A stretch of DNA of 64,000 nt from Anabaena sp. UHCC 0204 (GTDB taxonomy: Bacteria; Cyanobacteriota; Cyanobacteriia; Cyanobacteriales; Nostocaceae): assembly GCF_009711975.1 (NCBI RefSeq), contig NZ_VIKW01000013.1:67887-131886 (forward strand), in the 5' to 3' direction. The notes under the pieces were generated by a model. That model did no database searches. It had not been told where the DNA came from and worked only from the letters and a program-made list of their open reading frames with translations. Below, in pieces: positions 1 through 8,276 of the stretch (the first letter of the stretch is position 1; every line of letters begins with the position of its first letter). The translations under genes and the position numbers were made by a program.

Positions 1-84
1 CCGATTTTGAGCGATTGCACTATTAGATATAGTTAAGCTAGTTATCAAAAATGAAGATATAGCTAAAATAGTCTTGATTCGCAT
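1..84 (-). CDS. Partial secreted protein (N-terminal signal peptide only)
   Basis: Twenty-eight codons can be read on the minus strand from an ATG at 84 to the window edge, with no stop. The peptide is a classical Sec signal: MRIK, then a hydrophobic stretch (TILAISSFLITSLTI), then SNSAIAQNR with an AIA-Q cleavage site. The mature protein lies outside the window, so its function cannot be named. It diverges from the small membrane gene that begins at 305, so the 220-bp gap probably holds both promoters. Confidence 0.55.
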   Translation of the reverse strand, partial: MRIKTILAISSFLITSLTISNSAIAQNR

Positions 85-304
85 ATTCCCAATTATTTGC
101 TTCTGGTTTAATACCGACAAAAATATACCTATAGGATCTTCTCACCATTCTTTGTGTTGGTGCGTTTTGTTACGAAAATATTACAGTGAGGAATACCTCA
201 CCTATTTTAGGGGCATACACACCAGAAAATTATTTGCAACTTCTGTTAACAATCTGTTATGTTTATTTACATAAGGTTACAAAAGTAAAAAACGAGGTTC
301 TCGA

Positions 305-532
305 ATGGCTATTTTAATTTCTCTATTAGTTGTTGGTTGGGTAGCTGTTTCCGTTATCGGTTCTCTAGCTTATTTCATGGGTGAACAAAGCAAGCCCATT
401 CACGAACGCAACTGGGCTTCTGATAAATTTGCAACTTTGGCTAAATCTATCACTGGCTTAGATATAGATTACACTCAACGCACACCCGCCTATGCTATTG
501 ATGCTTATAACAGCCGCAACTTACCCAGATAG
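305..532 (+). CDS. Small single-span membrane protein, cyanobacterial
   Basis: A 75-residue protein with one N-terminal transmembrane helix (about residues 2-24: ILISLLVVGWVAVSVIGSLAYF). The hydrophilic tail is charged and ends in NSRNLPR. The layout is that of small thylakoid proteins such as photosystem II assembly or accessory subunits; a link to the Psb34/Psb35-like small proteins is only a guess. AAAACGAGG lies just upstream of the ATG as a weak ribosome site. The gene stands alone and is followed by a strong terminator, as expected for a short monocistronic transcript. Confidence 0.7.
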   Translation: MAILISLLVVGWVAVSVIGSLAYFMGEQSKPIHERNWASDKFATLAKSITGLDIDYTQRTPAYAIDAYNSRNLPR

Positions 533-568
533 GATCTAGCGACAATTTGACAAAATGTGTATAAAAAT

Positions 569-600
569 AACCCCCAGTCACAATCCTGGGGGTTTTGCTT
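569..600. terminator. Rho-independent terminator, possibly bidirectional
   Basis: A perfect 9-bp stem (AACCCCCAG / CTGGGGGTT) with an 8-base loop, followed by TTTTGCTTT. It ends the small membrane gene at 532. It also lies 18 bp past the stop of the convergent GH57 gene, so it may serve both. Confidence 0.85.
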
Positions 601-617
601 TGTTCCCTATTCCCTAA

Positions 618-2210
618 TTAAAATGCTGGACGATAAACGCGATAGTTAATATTGGGGAAAATATTATCCATTGACTCGACTTTTTCTAACCAACCACTAT
701 CAACTTTAGCGATTTTCACATCTTCATACAGTTTATTAAAACGCATTAAATGCGATCGCGTTCTTCTCACCGCATAGGGAACCATTGTTCCTGTCCGCAT
801 AATAAACGCCCAGTCAGAAGATTGTGCTAACAGCAATTCTCGCGCTGCTTGGTTAAGTGCTTTTTCCTGTAACTCATCTTCCGCTTCTATTTGGGAAATT
901 TCAATCATCCGTTCCGCAGCTTTGTGCAAATGTGGATAAACCCAAGCATTAGTATCATTCAACCAATATTCATGGAAACCCTTAAAGCCCCAACTGGACT
1001 GAGAAGGACGACAAACTTGTTGAGTAGGATTAGCTCGTAAATAATCGGCTAAATGGGTCATTTCATAAGTTTTTTGGTCATACCATGACTTACGGAACAG
1101 GTAATCAATAAACCAAGGACCCTCATACCACCAATGACCAAATAACTCCGCGTCATAAGGAGAAACAATAATTGGTGGACGACCCATAATATCGTGTAAA
1201 TGCCCAACTTGCTGCTCACGATTATACATGAAGTTAGCAGCGTGTTCGGCTGTCTTTTCCTTTGCCCAATAAGGATCATATAGGGCTTTATCAGAAAGAC
1301 CTAAGCCCCTACCAGTGATTTTATGATACTTAATACCTGTATTTTTCCTCTGGCCATTTGGCATAATATAGGGCTTAATATATTCATATTCAGCTTCCCA
1401 ACCCAAATCTTTATAAAATTCCCGATATTCGGCTGCACCAGGATAACCTACCTCAGAAGACCATACTTGTTGAGAAGATTCATGATCTCGACCAAAAGCT
1501 GCTACACCGGGTTCAGTGAAAATAGGGGCATAGCTACCGAAGCGAGGACGGGGACGAGCGTATAAAATGCCATGTCCATCAGTGAGGAAATAACGTAAAC
1601 CAGCATCAGCCAGCATTCGCTCCACACCTTCATAATAGGCACATTCTGGCAACCAAATGCCTCTAGGAGGTTGTCCAAAAGTTTCCTCATAATGTTCACA
1701 AGCTACCTGAATTTGCGCCCAAACAGCTTGGGGATACATTTTCATTAATGGTAAGTAACCGTGAGTAGCACCACAGGTAATAATTTCTAAGTTATTACTA
1801 TCTTGAAACTCTTTAAATGCTGTAACTAAATCACCGTTATAACGTTCCCATAATTCCCGCGCTTCATTAAACTCAGTTGCATAATGTTCCGCTAAATAAC
1901 GAACATGACCATTATGGATATTGCGCTCGGCTTCTAATTCTATAAGCTCTTCTAGCTGTGACAAATGGGCATCATATCGTTCTTGCAAGAGAGGGTCACG
2001 GAGCATTGACACCAAGGGCGGAGTCATACTCATTGTGAGTTTAAAGTCGATGCCGTCTCGCTTTAAGCCTTCAAATACTTTTAATAAAGGAATGTAAGTT
2101 TCAGTAATTGCTTCATACAGCCATTCTTCTTCTAGCACATAGTCACTTCCTGGGTGACGAACGAAGGGCAGGTGTGCGTGAAGTACAAGCGCGACGTAGC
2201 CTATAGCCAT
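618..2210 (-). CDS. Glycoside hydrolase family 57 1,4-alpha-glucan branching enzyme
   Basis: A 530-residue GH57 protein with the usual length and C-terminal helical (DUF1957) region of the cyanobacterial branching-enzyme group. It opens with LHAHLPFVRHP, the conserved GH57 motif 1 with its HxH. GIWLPECAYYEG places the catalytic nucleophile Glu at about residue 189. VSPYDAELFGHWW places the acid/base Asp at about 353. In this family the enzyme makes alpha-1,6 branches in glycogen in the cytoplasm. It is separate from classical GH13 GlgB. The gene is monocistronic and convergent with the small membrane gene. Confidence 0.88.
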   Translation of the reverse strand: MAIGYVALVLHAHLPFVRHPGSDYVLEEEWLYEAITETYIPLLKVFEGLKRDGIDFKLTMSMTPPLVSMLRDPLLQERYDAHLSQLEELIELEAERNIHNGHVRYLAEHYATEFNEARELWERYNGDLVTAFKEFQDSNNLEIITCGATHGYLPLMKMYPQAVWAQIQVACEHYEETFGQPPRGIWLPECAYYEGVERMLADAGLRYFLTDGHGILYARPRPRFGSYAPIFTEPGVAAFGRDHESSQQVWSSEVGYPGAAEYREFYKDLGWEAEYEYIKPYIMPNGQRKNTGIKYHKITGRGLGLSDKALYDPYWAKEKTAEHAANFMYNREQQVGHLHDIMGRPPIIVSPYDAELFGHWWYEGPWFIDYLFRKSWYDQKTYEMTHLADYLRANPTQQVCRPSQSSWGFKGFHEYWLNDTNAWVYPHLHKAAERMIEISQIEAEDELQEKALNQAARELLLAQSSDWAFIMRTGTMVPYAVRRTRSHLMRFNKLYEDVKIAKVDSGWLEKVESMDNIFPNINYRVYRPAF

Positions 2211-2822
2211 AATAGTTCTTGGGTGATTTGTAAATTGAAAGTCGAGAATTAGGCAGAAATTAAGAATATTTTAAGATGATATCGGGATTATGAAAGAAGT
2301 TTTATTAGAACAGACAATCTAGCAGCAGATAGTTGTCATAACTGGGTGCAAAGTACCTGGCTTTACTTTTTTCGCTCGTTTTCACTACAATATCTTTTTT
2401 TCGCTATTCCCACTACCATAATATATTTTTTTTGACAAGTATTTAAATCACTAAATCTAATCAAATTATTTGCAGCGGAAAGGTTTTTGATTAATTTAAT
2501 TAATACATAAACTTTAGATAAACGATCAGTGACGACAAAGTGTTACTCTTTGTAAAGATCATTAATAAAAACTAAGTATTTACTCACGCACGACCACTCA
2601 AGATTAGAAAACTTAATTTTTCTTTACTTTCTTGATGAAGGTTAAGAGTAAATCTGTAATCCAGCCGACTGGTTACTAAAGACCATGCGGTGAAGTTTCA
2701 AGTATTAGTTAATCTTGGTGATTTTGTCAAAAAGAAGCCCTGTTTAAATCAATTTATTTAAGGAGCATAACTTTTTTTATTCCATTTTCGCAAATATCAA
2801 CAATCAGAAAAAGGCATTTAAA
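2211..2822. promoter_or_regulatory. Long AT-rich spacer upstream of the mys operon
   Basis: 612 bp without a convincing ORF, between two divergent genes. It is very AT-rich and should hold the promoters for the GH57 gene and for mysA. AAGGAGCATAAC at 2760 resembles a ribosome site but is followed by no start codon at a suitable distance. A long leader for mysA is possible. I could not identify a named operator. Confidence 0.4.
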
Positions 2823-4187
2823 ATGAGTCCACAAAGCATATTACCAACCCCAGGAATTACAGATAAATTACTAGTAGATTCGGAAAATATGACCAGTGCG
2901 ACAGAAACCAATACAATTAGACTCACTCATGGGGAAAAGTATCTAACATCATCTTGGTACAAAGGTTCAGGAGAAATAGCACATAAAAAAGATGGTCGTT
3001 CTTTTGAGGTTTCTGCTACTTTTACTCTCAAGGCAGAAGTGAAAGTTGTAGAAGGAGTGTTTCAGCCAGCAAATGAGACTTTAGCTAATATTTATAACAG
3101 TCGTGGTCGTTGTGTAGCAGTTATTGACCAGACAGTTAATGAGTTATATGGTGAGCAAATTCGTAAGTATTTTGATGCTCATGAAATCCCCTTGAAAATG
3201 ATGGCTTTTCGGGCTTGGGAAGCAGATAAAACCCCCGAAACAGTTCATCACATTTTAGAGTTTTTAGGAAAAGATGGTTGTGATGTTTCTCGCAGTGAAC
3301 CTGTACTAATTATTGGTGGTGGTGTTCTCAGCGATGTGGCTGGTTTAGCTTGTGCTTTACAACACCGACGCACTCCTTATATTATGGTAGGGACAACTGT
3401 AGTCGCAGCTATTGATGCAGGTCCTTCACCTCGTACCTGTACCAACGGTAAGCAGTTCAAGAATAGTATTGGAGCTTATCATCCTCCTGTACTCACTTTA
3501 GTTGATCGAAGTTTCTTCCGGACTTTAGGTACTGGTCATATCCGGAATGGGATAGCAGAAATTATTAAAATGGCCATTACTGACGATGCTGTTTTGTTTG
3601 AATTGTTGGAAAAATACGGACCACGTTTAATAGAAACTCATTTTGCAACTTTGGGAGAAGATGAGGAGTTAGCAGAAATTGCGGACGACATTATTTATCG
3701 CGCATTGTTCTCTTATATGAAGCATGAGGGAACAAATATGTTTGAGACTTATCAAGATCGTCCCCATGCTTATGGACATACTTGGAGTCCGCGCTTTGAA
3801 CCTGCGGTGAAAATGATGCACGGCCACGCTGTAACGACTGGGATGGCTTTTGGTGCAACCTTAGCAGTAAAAATGAATTGGTTAAAACCAGAAGAACGCG
3901 ATCGCATTATTGCATTATGTCAGTCTCTTGGTTTAACTGTTTATCATCCTATTCTCGAAGATATGGATGTGATGATTGAAGGTCAAAAAAATATGCGTCG
4001 CAAGCGTGGAGAAGGTGGACTTTGGGCCCCTGTTCCTAGAGGTGGTATCGGTGCTTGTGACTATATTCAAGAAGTTCCTCCAGAATTACTCGAAGCTGCT
4101 GTAACAGAACATAAAGCTGTATGTGGTAATTTACCTAATCACGGTGCAGGTGTGGAAATGTATCTTAGTGATTTGGGTTTGAAATAA
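2823..4187 (+). CDS. mysA: Sugar-phosphate cyclase of mycosporine synthesis (MysA-like), divergent
   Basis: A 454-residue dehydroquinate-synthase-superfamily cyclase. The nucleotide-binding part is VLIIGGGVLSDVAGLACA (about 160-177). The metal site is HAYGHTWSPRFEP plus MMHGHAVTTGMAF. First in an operon with an O-methyltransferase and an ATP-grasp ligase, it should turn sedoheptulose 7-phosphate into demethyl-4-deoxygadusol. Two things are odd. It has an N-terminal extension of some 40 residues beyond the ~410 usual for MysA. The active-site stretch reads AIDAGPSPRTCTNGKQFKN, where the MysA and valiolone-synthase sequences I recall have a Lys (VAIKVAVN / VGVKTGVN). It may belong to another cyclase clade such as epi-valiolone synthases. 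Confidence 0.8.
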   Translation: MSPQSILPTPGITDKLLVDSENMTSATETNTIRLTHGEKYLTSSWYKGSGEIAHKKDGRSFEVSATFTLKAEVKVVEGVFQPANETLANIYNSRGRCVAVIDQTVNELYGEQIRKYFDAHEIPLKMMAFRAWEADKTPETVHHILEFLGKDGCDVSRSEPVLIIGGGVLSDVAGLACALQHRRTPYIMVGTTVVAAIDAGPSPRTCTNGKQFKNSIGAYHPPVLTLVDRSFFRTLGTGHIRNGIAEIIKMAITDDAVLFELLEKYGPRLIETHFATLGEDEELAEIADDIIYRALFSYMKHEGTNMFETYQDRPHAYGHTWSPRFEPAVKMMHGHAVTTGMAFGATLAVKMNWLKPEERDRIIALCQSLGLTVYHPILEDMDVMIEGQKNMRRKRGEGGLWAPVPRGGIGACDYIQEVPPELLEAAVTEHKAVCGNLPNHGAGVEMYLSDLGLK

Positions 4188-4192
4188 TAAAA

Positions 4193-5026
4193 ATGACTGA
4201 AATTTTAGTGAAATCAATTACTCCTAGACCGGTTACTCCCTTGGGTATTTTAGTTGAAGAACTAGAAACAATTTTGAAAATAGCCAAGCAGGAAAATGTC
4301 TCTTCTGAACTTGCAGCTTCTCTACAAAAAGTCTATGAATTAGCATCTGGTATTGATCCTTATTTGGATGAAAATACAACAAATGAATCTCCAGCTTTAG
4401 CAGCTTTAGCACAGAAAACAGCTTCTGAAGATTGGAGTCAGAGGTTTTCTGATGGAGAAACAGTTCGTCAGTTAGAACAAGAAATGCTTTCTGGACACAT
4501 TGAAGGACAAACTTTAAAAATGTTTGTGTCCATGACTAAAGCTAAACGCATTCTAGAAATAGGAATGTTTACGGGATATTCTGCTTTAGCTATGGCGGAA
4601 GCTTTACCCGCAGATGGTGTTATTATTGCCTGTGAAGTGGATGATTATGTGGCCGATTTTGCTCAACAATGTTTTCAAACTTCTCCCCACGGTAGTAAAA
4701 TCAGCGTTAAAGTTGCTCCTGCTTTAGAAACATTACAAGAATTAGCAAATGCAGGAAAAACCTTTGATTTAGTCTTCATAGATGCTGATAAAAAAGAGTA
4801 TGTTGATTATTTCAATTTGCTCTTAGATCAGGGAGTTTTGGCTGAGAATGGGTTTATTTGTGTAGATAATACCCTCCTCCAAGGACAACCCTATTTAGCC
4901 CCAGCGAAGAGAACAGCTAACGGAGAAGCGATCGCCCAATTCAATCAAATTGTAGCCGCAGATTCAAGAGTTGAACAAGTCATTTTACCCTTACGAGATG
5001 GTTTAACAATCATCAAACGTAAATAA
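4193..5026 (+). CDS. mysB: O-methyltransferase of mycosporine synthesis (MysB)
   Basis: A 277-residue SAM-dependent class I methyltransferase of the catechol-O-methyltransferase-like group. The SAM-binding loop is ILEIGMFTGYSALAMAEALP and the metal/catalytic segment is LVFIDADKKEYVDYF followed by CVDNTLLQG. In the mycosporine pathway it methylates demethyl-4-deoxygadusol to 4-deoxygadusol. It starts 5 bp after mysA and is clearly co-transcribed. The sequence closely resembles the known cyanobacterial MysB, including SGHIEGQTLKMFV. No defect is seen. Confidence 0.92.
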   Translation: MTEILVKSITPRPVTPLGILVEELETILKIAKQENVSSELAASLQKVYELASGIDPYLDENTTNESPALAALAQKTASEDWSQRFSDGETVRQLEQEMLSGHIEGQTLKMFVSMTKAKRILEIGMFTGYSALAMAEALPADGVIIACEVDDYVADFAQQCFQTSPHGSKISVKVAPALETLQELANAGKTFDLVFIDADKKEYVDYFNLLLDQGVLAENGFICVDNTLLQGQPYLAPAKRTANGEAIAQFNQIVAADSRVEQVILPLRDGLTIIKRK

Positions 5027-5035
5027 CACAAAATT

Positions 5036-5075
5036 GTAGGTTGGGTTAAGCGAAAGCGCAACCCAACAATCTACC
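5036..5075. repeat. Dispersed palindromic repeat (GTTGGGTT...AACCCAAC type)
   Basis: An imperfect hairpin: GTAGGTTGGGTT, a short loop AAGCGAAAGCGC, then AACCCAACAATCTACC. A related copy sits at 57152-57222. Such elements are common between Nostocales genes. This one separates mysB from mysC and argues against the TTG start at 5090. Confidence 0.7.
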
Positions 5076-5140
5076 AATATTACATAATTTTGGGTAACAT
5101 CCGTCAACCCAACCGACATAATTCTATTTACCACAAAATC

Positions 5141-6469
5141 ATGAATTTGATTATTTCTCTATTTAAAACTCTGGGAACTCTGCTTTTACTTTCTTTGATT
5201 TTACCTATTAATCTAATTATTGTCCTCATTTCTTTAATTATTAATTTCATCACCCTTCCGTTTCAGAAAAAGGTTATTTGTGAAAATCCCAAAAACATCC
5301 TCTTAACTGGAGGAAAAATGACTAAATCTTTACAACTTGCGCGTTCTTTTCATCGTGCTGGACATAAAGTATTTATGGTAGAAACTCATAAATATTGGTT
5401 ATCAGGACATCAATTTTCTAACGCAGTGACAAAATTTTTCACAGTACCCGCGCCAGAAAAAGATGCAAATGGCTATTTTCAAGGATTATTAGATATTGTT
5501 AAATCAGAAAATATAGATGTATTTATTCCTGTTTCTAGTCCAGTCGCGAGTTATTACGACTCCTTAGTAAAACCAATCTTATCTTCCCATTGTGAAGTAT
5601 TTCATTTTGATGCAGAGACAACAAAAACATTAGATGATAAATTTAGTTTATGTGATCAAGCAAGGGATTTAGGTTTAACAGCACCAAAAGCATTTTTGAT
5701 TACTTCCCCGTCACAAATCCTCAATTTTGACTTTAATCAAGATGATAGTCGCTATTTACTCAAAAGCATTAAATATGATTCTGTGACTCGATTAGATATG
5801 ACAAAGTTACCCTTTGAAGGAATGGAAAGTTATCTAAAAAACTTACCAATTAGTGAAGAAAGACCTTGGGTAATGCAAGAATTTGTGACAGGACAAGAAT
5901 ATTGTACTCACAGCACCGTCAGAAATGGAGAAATTCGTTTACATTGCTGTTCTAAATCTTCTCCTTTTCAAATTAATTATGAACAAATTGATAACCCGGA
6001 AATATTTCAATGGGTTCAAACTTTTGTCAAATCATTAAACTTAACTGGACAAATTTCCTTTGATTTTATTCAAACAAAAGATGGTAAAGTTTACCCCATT
6101 GAGTGTAACCCCCGCACTCACACCGCAATTACTATGTTTTATAATCATCCAGAGTTAGCAGATGCTTATTTAAAACCTAGTGAAAATCAACCACATATAG
6201 AACCTTTACTAACAAGTAAACCAACTTATTGGTTATATCATGAACTTTGGAGATTTACAGGTATTCGTTCTTTTAGTCAATTCAAAGCATGGATAAATAA
6301 AATTACTCAAGGTACAGATGCTATTTTCCAAGGAGATGATCCTTTACCATTTTTGATGGTTCATCATTGGCAAATTACTTTATTATTACTCCAAAATCTT
6401 GTAAAATTAAAAGGTTGGGTAAAAATAGATTTCAATATTGGTAAGTTAGTGGAATTAGGTGGCGATTAA
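5141..6469 (+). CDS. mysC: ATP-grasp ligase forming mycosporine-glycine (MysC)
   Basis: 442 residues from the ATG at 5141, which I prefer over a TTG 51 bp upstream that lies close to a dispersed repeat. A hydrophobic N-terminal segment (LISLFKTLGTLLLLSLILPINLIIVLIS, quoted in part) is typical of MysC. NILLTGGKMTKSLQLARSF begins the ATP-grasp fold, and VYPIECNPRTHTAITMFYNH carries metal/ATP-binding residues. The C-terminus GWVKIDFNIGKLVELGGD is a family hallmark. MysC attaches glycine to 4-deoxygadusol. No mysD (D-Ala-D-Ala-ligase-like) or mysE (NRPS-like) gene follows, so this locus alone would stop at mycosporine-glycine. Confidence 0.92.
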   Translation: MNLIISLFKTLGTLLLLSLILPINLIIVLISLIINFITLPFQKKVICENPKNILLTGGKMTKSLQLARSFHRAGHKVFMVETHKYWLSGHQFSNAVTKFFTVPAPEKDANGYFQGLLDIVKSENIDVFIPVSSPVASYYDSLVKPILSSHCEVFHFDAETTKTLDDKFSLCDQARDLGLTAPKAFLITSPSQILNFDFNQDDSRYLLKSIKYDSVTRLDMTKLPFEGMESYLKNLPISEERPWVMQEFVTGQEYCTHSTVRNGEIRLHCCSKSSPFQINYEQIDNPEIFQWVQTFVKSLNLTGQISFDFIQTKDGKVYPIECNPRTHTAITMFYNHPELADAYLKPSENQPHIEPLLTSKPTYWLYHELWRFTGIRSFSQFKAWINKITQGTDAIFQGDDPLPFLMVHHWQITLLLLQNLVKLKGWVKIDFNIGKLVELGGD

Positions 6470-6514
6470 AAGACTAATTTAATTTCATCTTTTTGAGGAA
6501 GCTGTTTCTAAAAA

Positions 6515-6610
6515 TACTAGTACACAACAGCGTAAATCAACCATTAAGAATTCTCAAGAAGCTGTGTAATCTGCTTTTTTAATTTTTAATTCCGCCCTGC
6601 GGTACTAGTA
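6515..6610. repeat. MITE-like dispersed repeat, copy 1
   Basis: A 96-bp element bounded by near-palindromic ends (TACTAGTAC at 6515-6523, GTACTAGTA at 6602-6610). Inside are ACACAACAGCG, CATTAAGAATTC, a T-run after GTGTAATCTGC, and TTCCGCCCTGCGG. Related sequence occurs at 7263-7390 and, inverted, at 19071-19155. There is no coding capacity, so it is probably a non-autonomous mobile repeat. Confidence 0.65.
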
Positions 6611-6636
6611 TAAAAATAAGCGGCTAATCAAGCCGC
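6611..6636 (-). terminator. Rho-independent terminator of the pentapeptide gene
   Basis: Read on the minus strand, GCGGCT-TGATT-AGCCGC forms a stem followed by TTATTTTTA. It lies 9 bp beyond the stop codon of the gene at 6645-7040. Confidence 0.75.
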
Positions 6637-6644
6637 ATCAGTAT

Positions 6645-7040
6645 CTATACTGGTTCATCACTCATGTTTAGACCTGCTTGAACCATGTCAAAATTTGTGG
6701 GAAAATGGGTATTGCGATCGCAATCAGCTTTTTCTAAATGTGTCCCCTGTAAATTAGCATTACGCAAATTCGCGGAGAACAACATAGAACCTCGCAAGTC
6801 TGCATTTTCTAAATTAGCCTCACTTAAATCAGCGAAACTCAAATCACAGCCACGCAGATTAGTACCGCTGAGGTTAGCTGTACTCAAATCCGCATAGCTA
6901 AAATCAGCGCCTTTCAAGTCCAAATTTTGTAAATTAGCCTCTGCTAATTCTGCTTTTTCAAAGTCTCGTTTTCCCACTGCATATTCTTCTACGATTCTAC
7001 CAGCACTATTAATCGGCTGTTGAAAATTCACTTCAGGCAT
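6645..7040 (-). CDS. Pentapeptide-repeat protein
   Basis: 131 residues. From about residue 27 to 110 the protein is built of A(D/N)LXX pentapeptides (AELAEANLQNLDLKGADFSY...), which fold into a right-handed quadrilateral beta-helix. There is no signal peptide or membrane segment, so it is probably cytoplasmic. Such proteins are numerous in Nostocales and their function is seldom known. The gene is monocistronic, with its own terminator, and convergent with mysC. Confidence 0.85.
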   Translation of the reverse strand: MPEVNFQQPINSAGRIVEEYAVGKRDFEKAELAEANLQNLDLKGADFSYADLSTANLSGTNLRGCDLSFADLSEANLENADLRGSMLFSANLRNANLQGTHLEKADCDRNTHFPTNFDMVQAGLNMSDEPV

Positions 7041-7431
7041 AGAACAGCCTCACAATTTATTTAAATTTTTCTAGAGTTTTATGGGACTACCCAACCTGAT
7101 CATATAACCAATCAGCCGGAAAATAAATTTCTTGTTCACATAAGTTTGTTTTTAGGGTTTTTGTGTTTCCTCACAAGTTCCTCAAATTTTTAGCGTATTT
7201 TCAAAGTAAAGAATAAATCACAGAGAGTTATGCTATGTTTCCCAACCTCAATTCAGATAACTATTACACAACGGCGGACATTAACTAATCATTAAGAATT
7301 CCTTAAAGGTTTGTGTAATCGGCTTTTTGAATTTTATATCCCTAAAGAGAGCAACGCAATATTTTGAATTTTCCCGTGCGGTTATGTATACTCAGATGTG
7401 TTTGTCCTGAACCCAAATTTGAGGATTTGTT
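7041..7431. promoter_or_regulatory. Spacer upstream of the pfl operon
   Basis: 391 bp between the divergent pentapeptide gene and pflA. It holds a MITE-like repeat (see 7263-7390) and should contain the promoter of the fermentation operon. I could not recognise an FNR/CRP-type palindrome with confidence. Confidence 0.35.
7263..7390. repeat. MITE-like dispersed repeat, copy 2
   Basis: This resembles the element at 6515-6610 base for base over long stretches: TTACACAACGGCGG, ATCATTAAGAATTCCTTAA, TGTGTAATCGGCTTTTT, and an end GTGCGGTTATGTATAC. It carries an extra ~30 bp inside. Because it lies within about 40 bp of pflA it may form part of that gene's leader. Confidence 0.6.
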
Positions 7432-8220
7432 ATGACTACTCCAATTTATGAAAGTCCAAACAGGTTCGTTCAAACCGTTTCCCAACCTTCTCAGATATCA
7501 GGTCATATTCACTCTGTAGAAACCTGTGGTACAGTTGATGGTCCGGGTATACGATTTGTCATTTTTACTCAAGGCTGTTTACTCAGATGTTTCTATTGTC
7601 ACAATCCTGATACTCGTGATACCGCAGGTGGAATAAAAACAACCCCAGAAGAACTGATTACTGAAATAGAGAAATATCGGTCTTATATGCAATTTTCTGG
7701 TGGAGGCGTTACTATTAGCGGTGGTGAACCTTTGCTACAACCAGAATTTGTTAAAGAAATTTTTCGCCGCTGTCAAGAATTGCAAATTCATACCGCCCTT
7801 GATACCTCTGGATTTCCTGATTTAACAGCATCTAAACCTGTGCTGGAATTTGTAGATTTAGTATTATTAGATATAAAATCTTTTGATCCTACAACCTACC
7901 TACATTTAACCGGAGTTTCTGTAGAACCTACATTGAGATTTGCGGAATATTTACGAGAAATTAATAAACCAACATGGATTCGCTTCGTTTTAGTTCCCAA
8001 CTTGACTGATGCTCCTGAAAATGTTACTAAATTAGCTGAGTTTGTCTCCAAATTACCGAACGTTGAAAAACTTGAAGTTTTGCCTTTTCACAAATTAGGT
8101 GAATACAAATGGCATCAACTTGGATATCATTATGAATTGGCAAATACTCAACCTCCTACTGCTGAAGAAATTCAAAAAGTGAAAGACATATTTATCAGCC
8201 ATGGAATTCAGGTACAATAA
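7432..8220 (+). CDS. pflA: Pyruvate formate-lyase activating enzyme (radical SAM)
   Basis: 262 residues. The CxxxCxxC cluster motif reads GCLLRCFYCHNPD (about residues 48-60) and binds the [4Fe-4S] cluster that cleaves SAM. FSGGGVTISGGEPLLQPEF is the GGE motif typical of glycyl-radical activases. The enzyme installs the glycyl radical on PflB under anoxia. It is first in the operon pflA-adhE-pflB, with AAATTTGAGGATTTG as leader before the ATG. The N-terminal ~25 residues are a short extension without obvious motifs. Confidence 0.94.
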   Translation: MTTPIYESPNRFVQTVSQPSQISGHIHSVETCGTVDGPGIRFVIFTQGCLLRCFYCHNPDTRDTAGGIKTTPEELITEIEKYRSYMQFSGGGVTISGGEPLLQPEFVKEIFRRCQELQIHTALDTSGFPDLTASKPVLEFVDLVLLDIKSFDPTTYLHLTGVSVEPTLRFAEYLREINKPTWIRFVLVPNLTDAPENVTKLAEFVSKLPNVEKLEVLPFHKLGEYKWHQLGYHYELANTQPPTAEEIQKVKDIFISHGIQVQ

Positions 8221-8276
8221 ACTCGATTGATTTGTAAAAATTAAAGCTGCAAATACCAAAATTTTACCATAAATAT

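Noticed and set aside
74..274. 66-codon plus-strand ORF upstream of the small membrane gene
   Set aside because: It overlaps the divergent signal-peptide gene and the probable promoter, has odd composition, and ends in the leader of the gene at 305.
1323..1565. Plus-strand ORF opposite the GH57 gene
   Set aside because: A shadow of the conserved branching-enzyme sequence.
5090..5140. TTG start adding 17 residues to MysC
   Set aside because: The added residues lie just beside a dispersed palindromic repeat and do not resemble MysC. The ATG at 5141 begins the usual hydrophobic segment.
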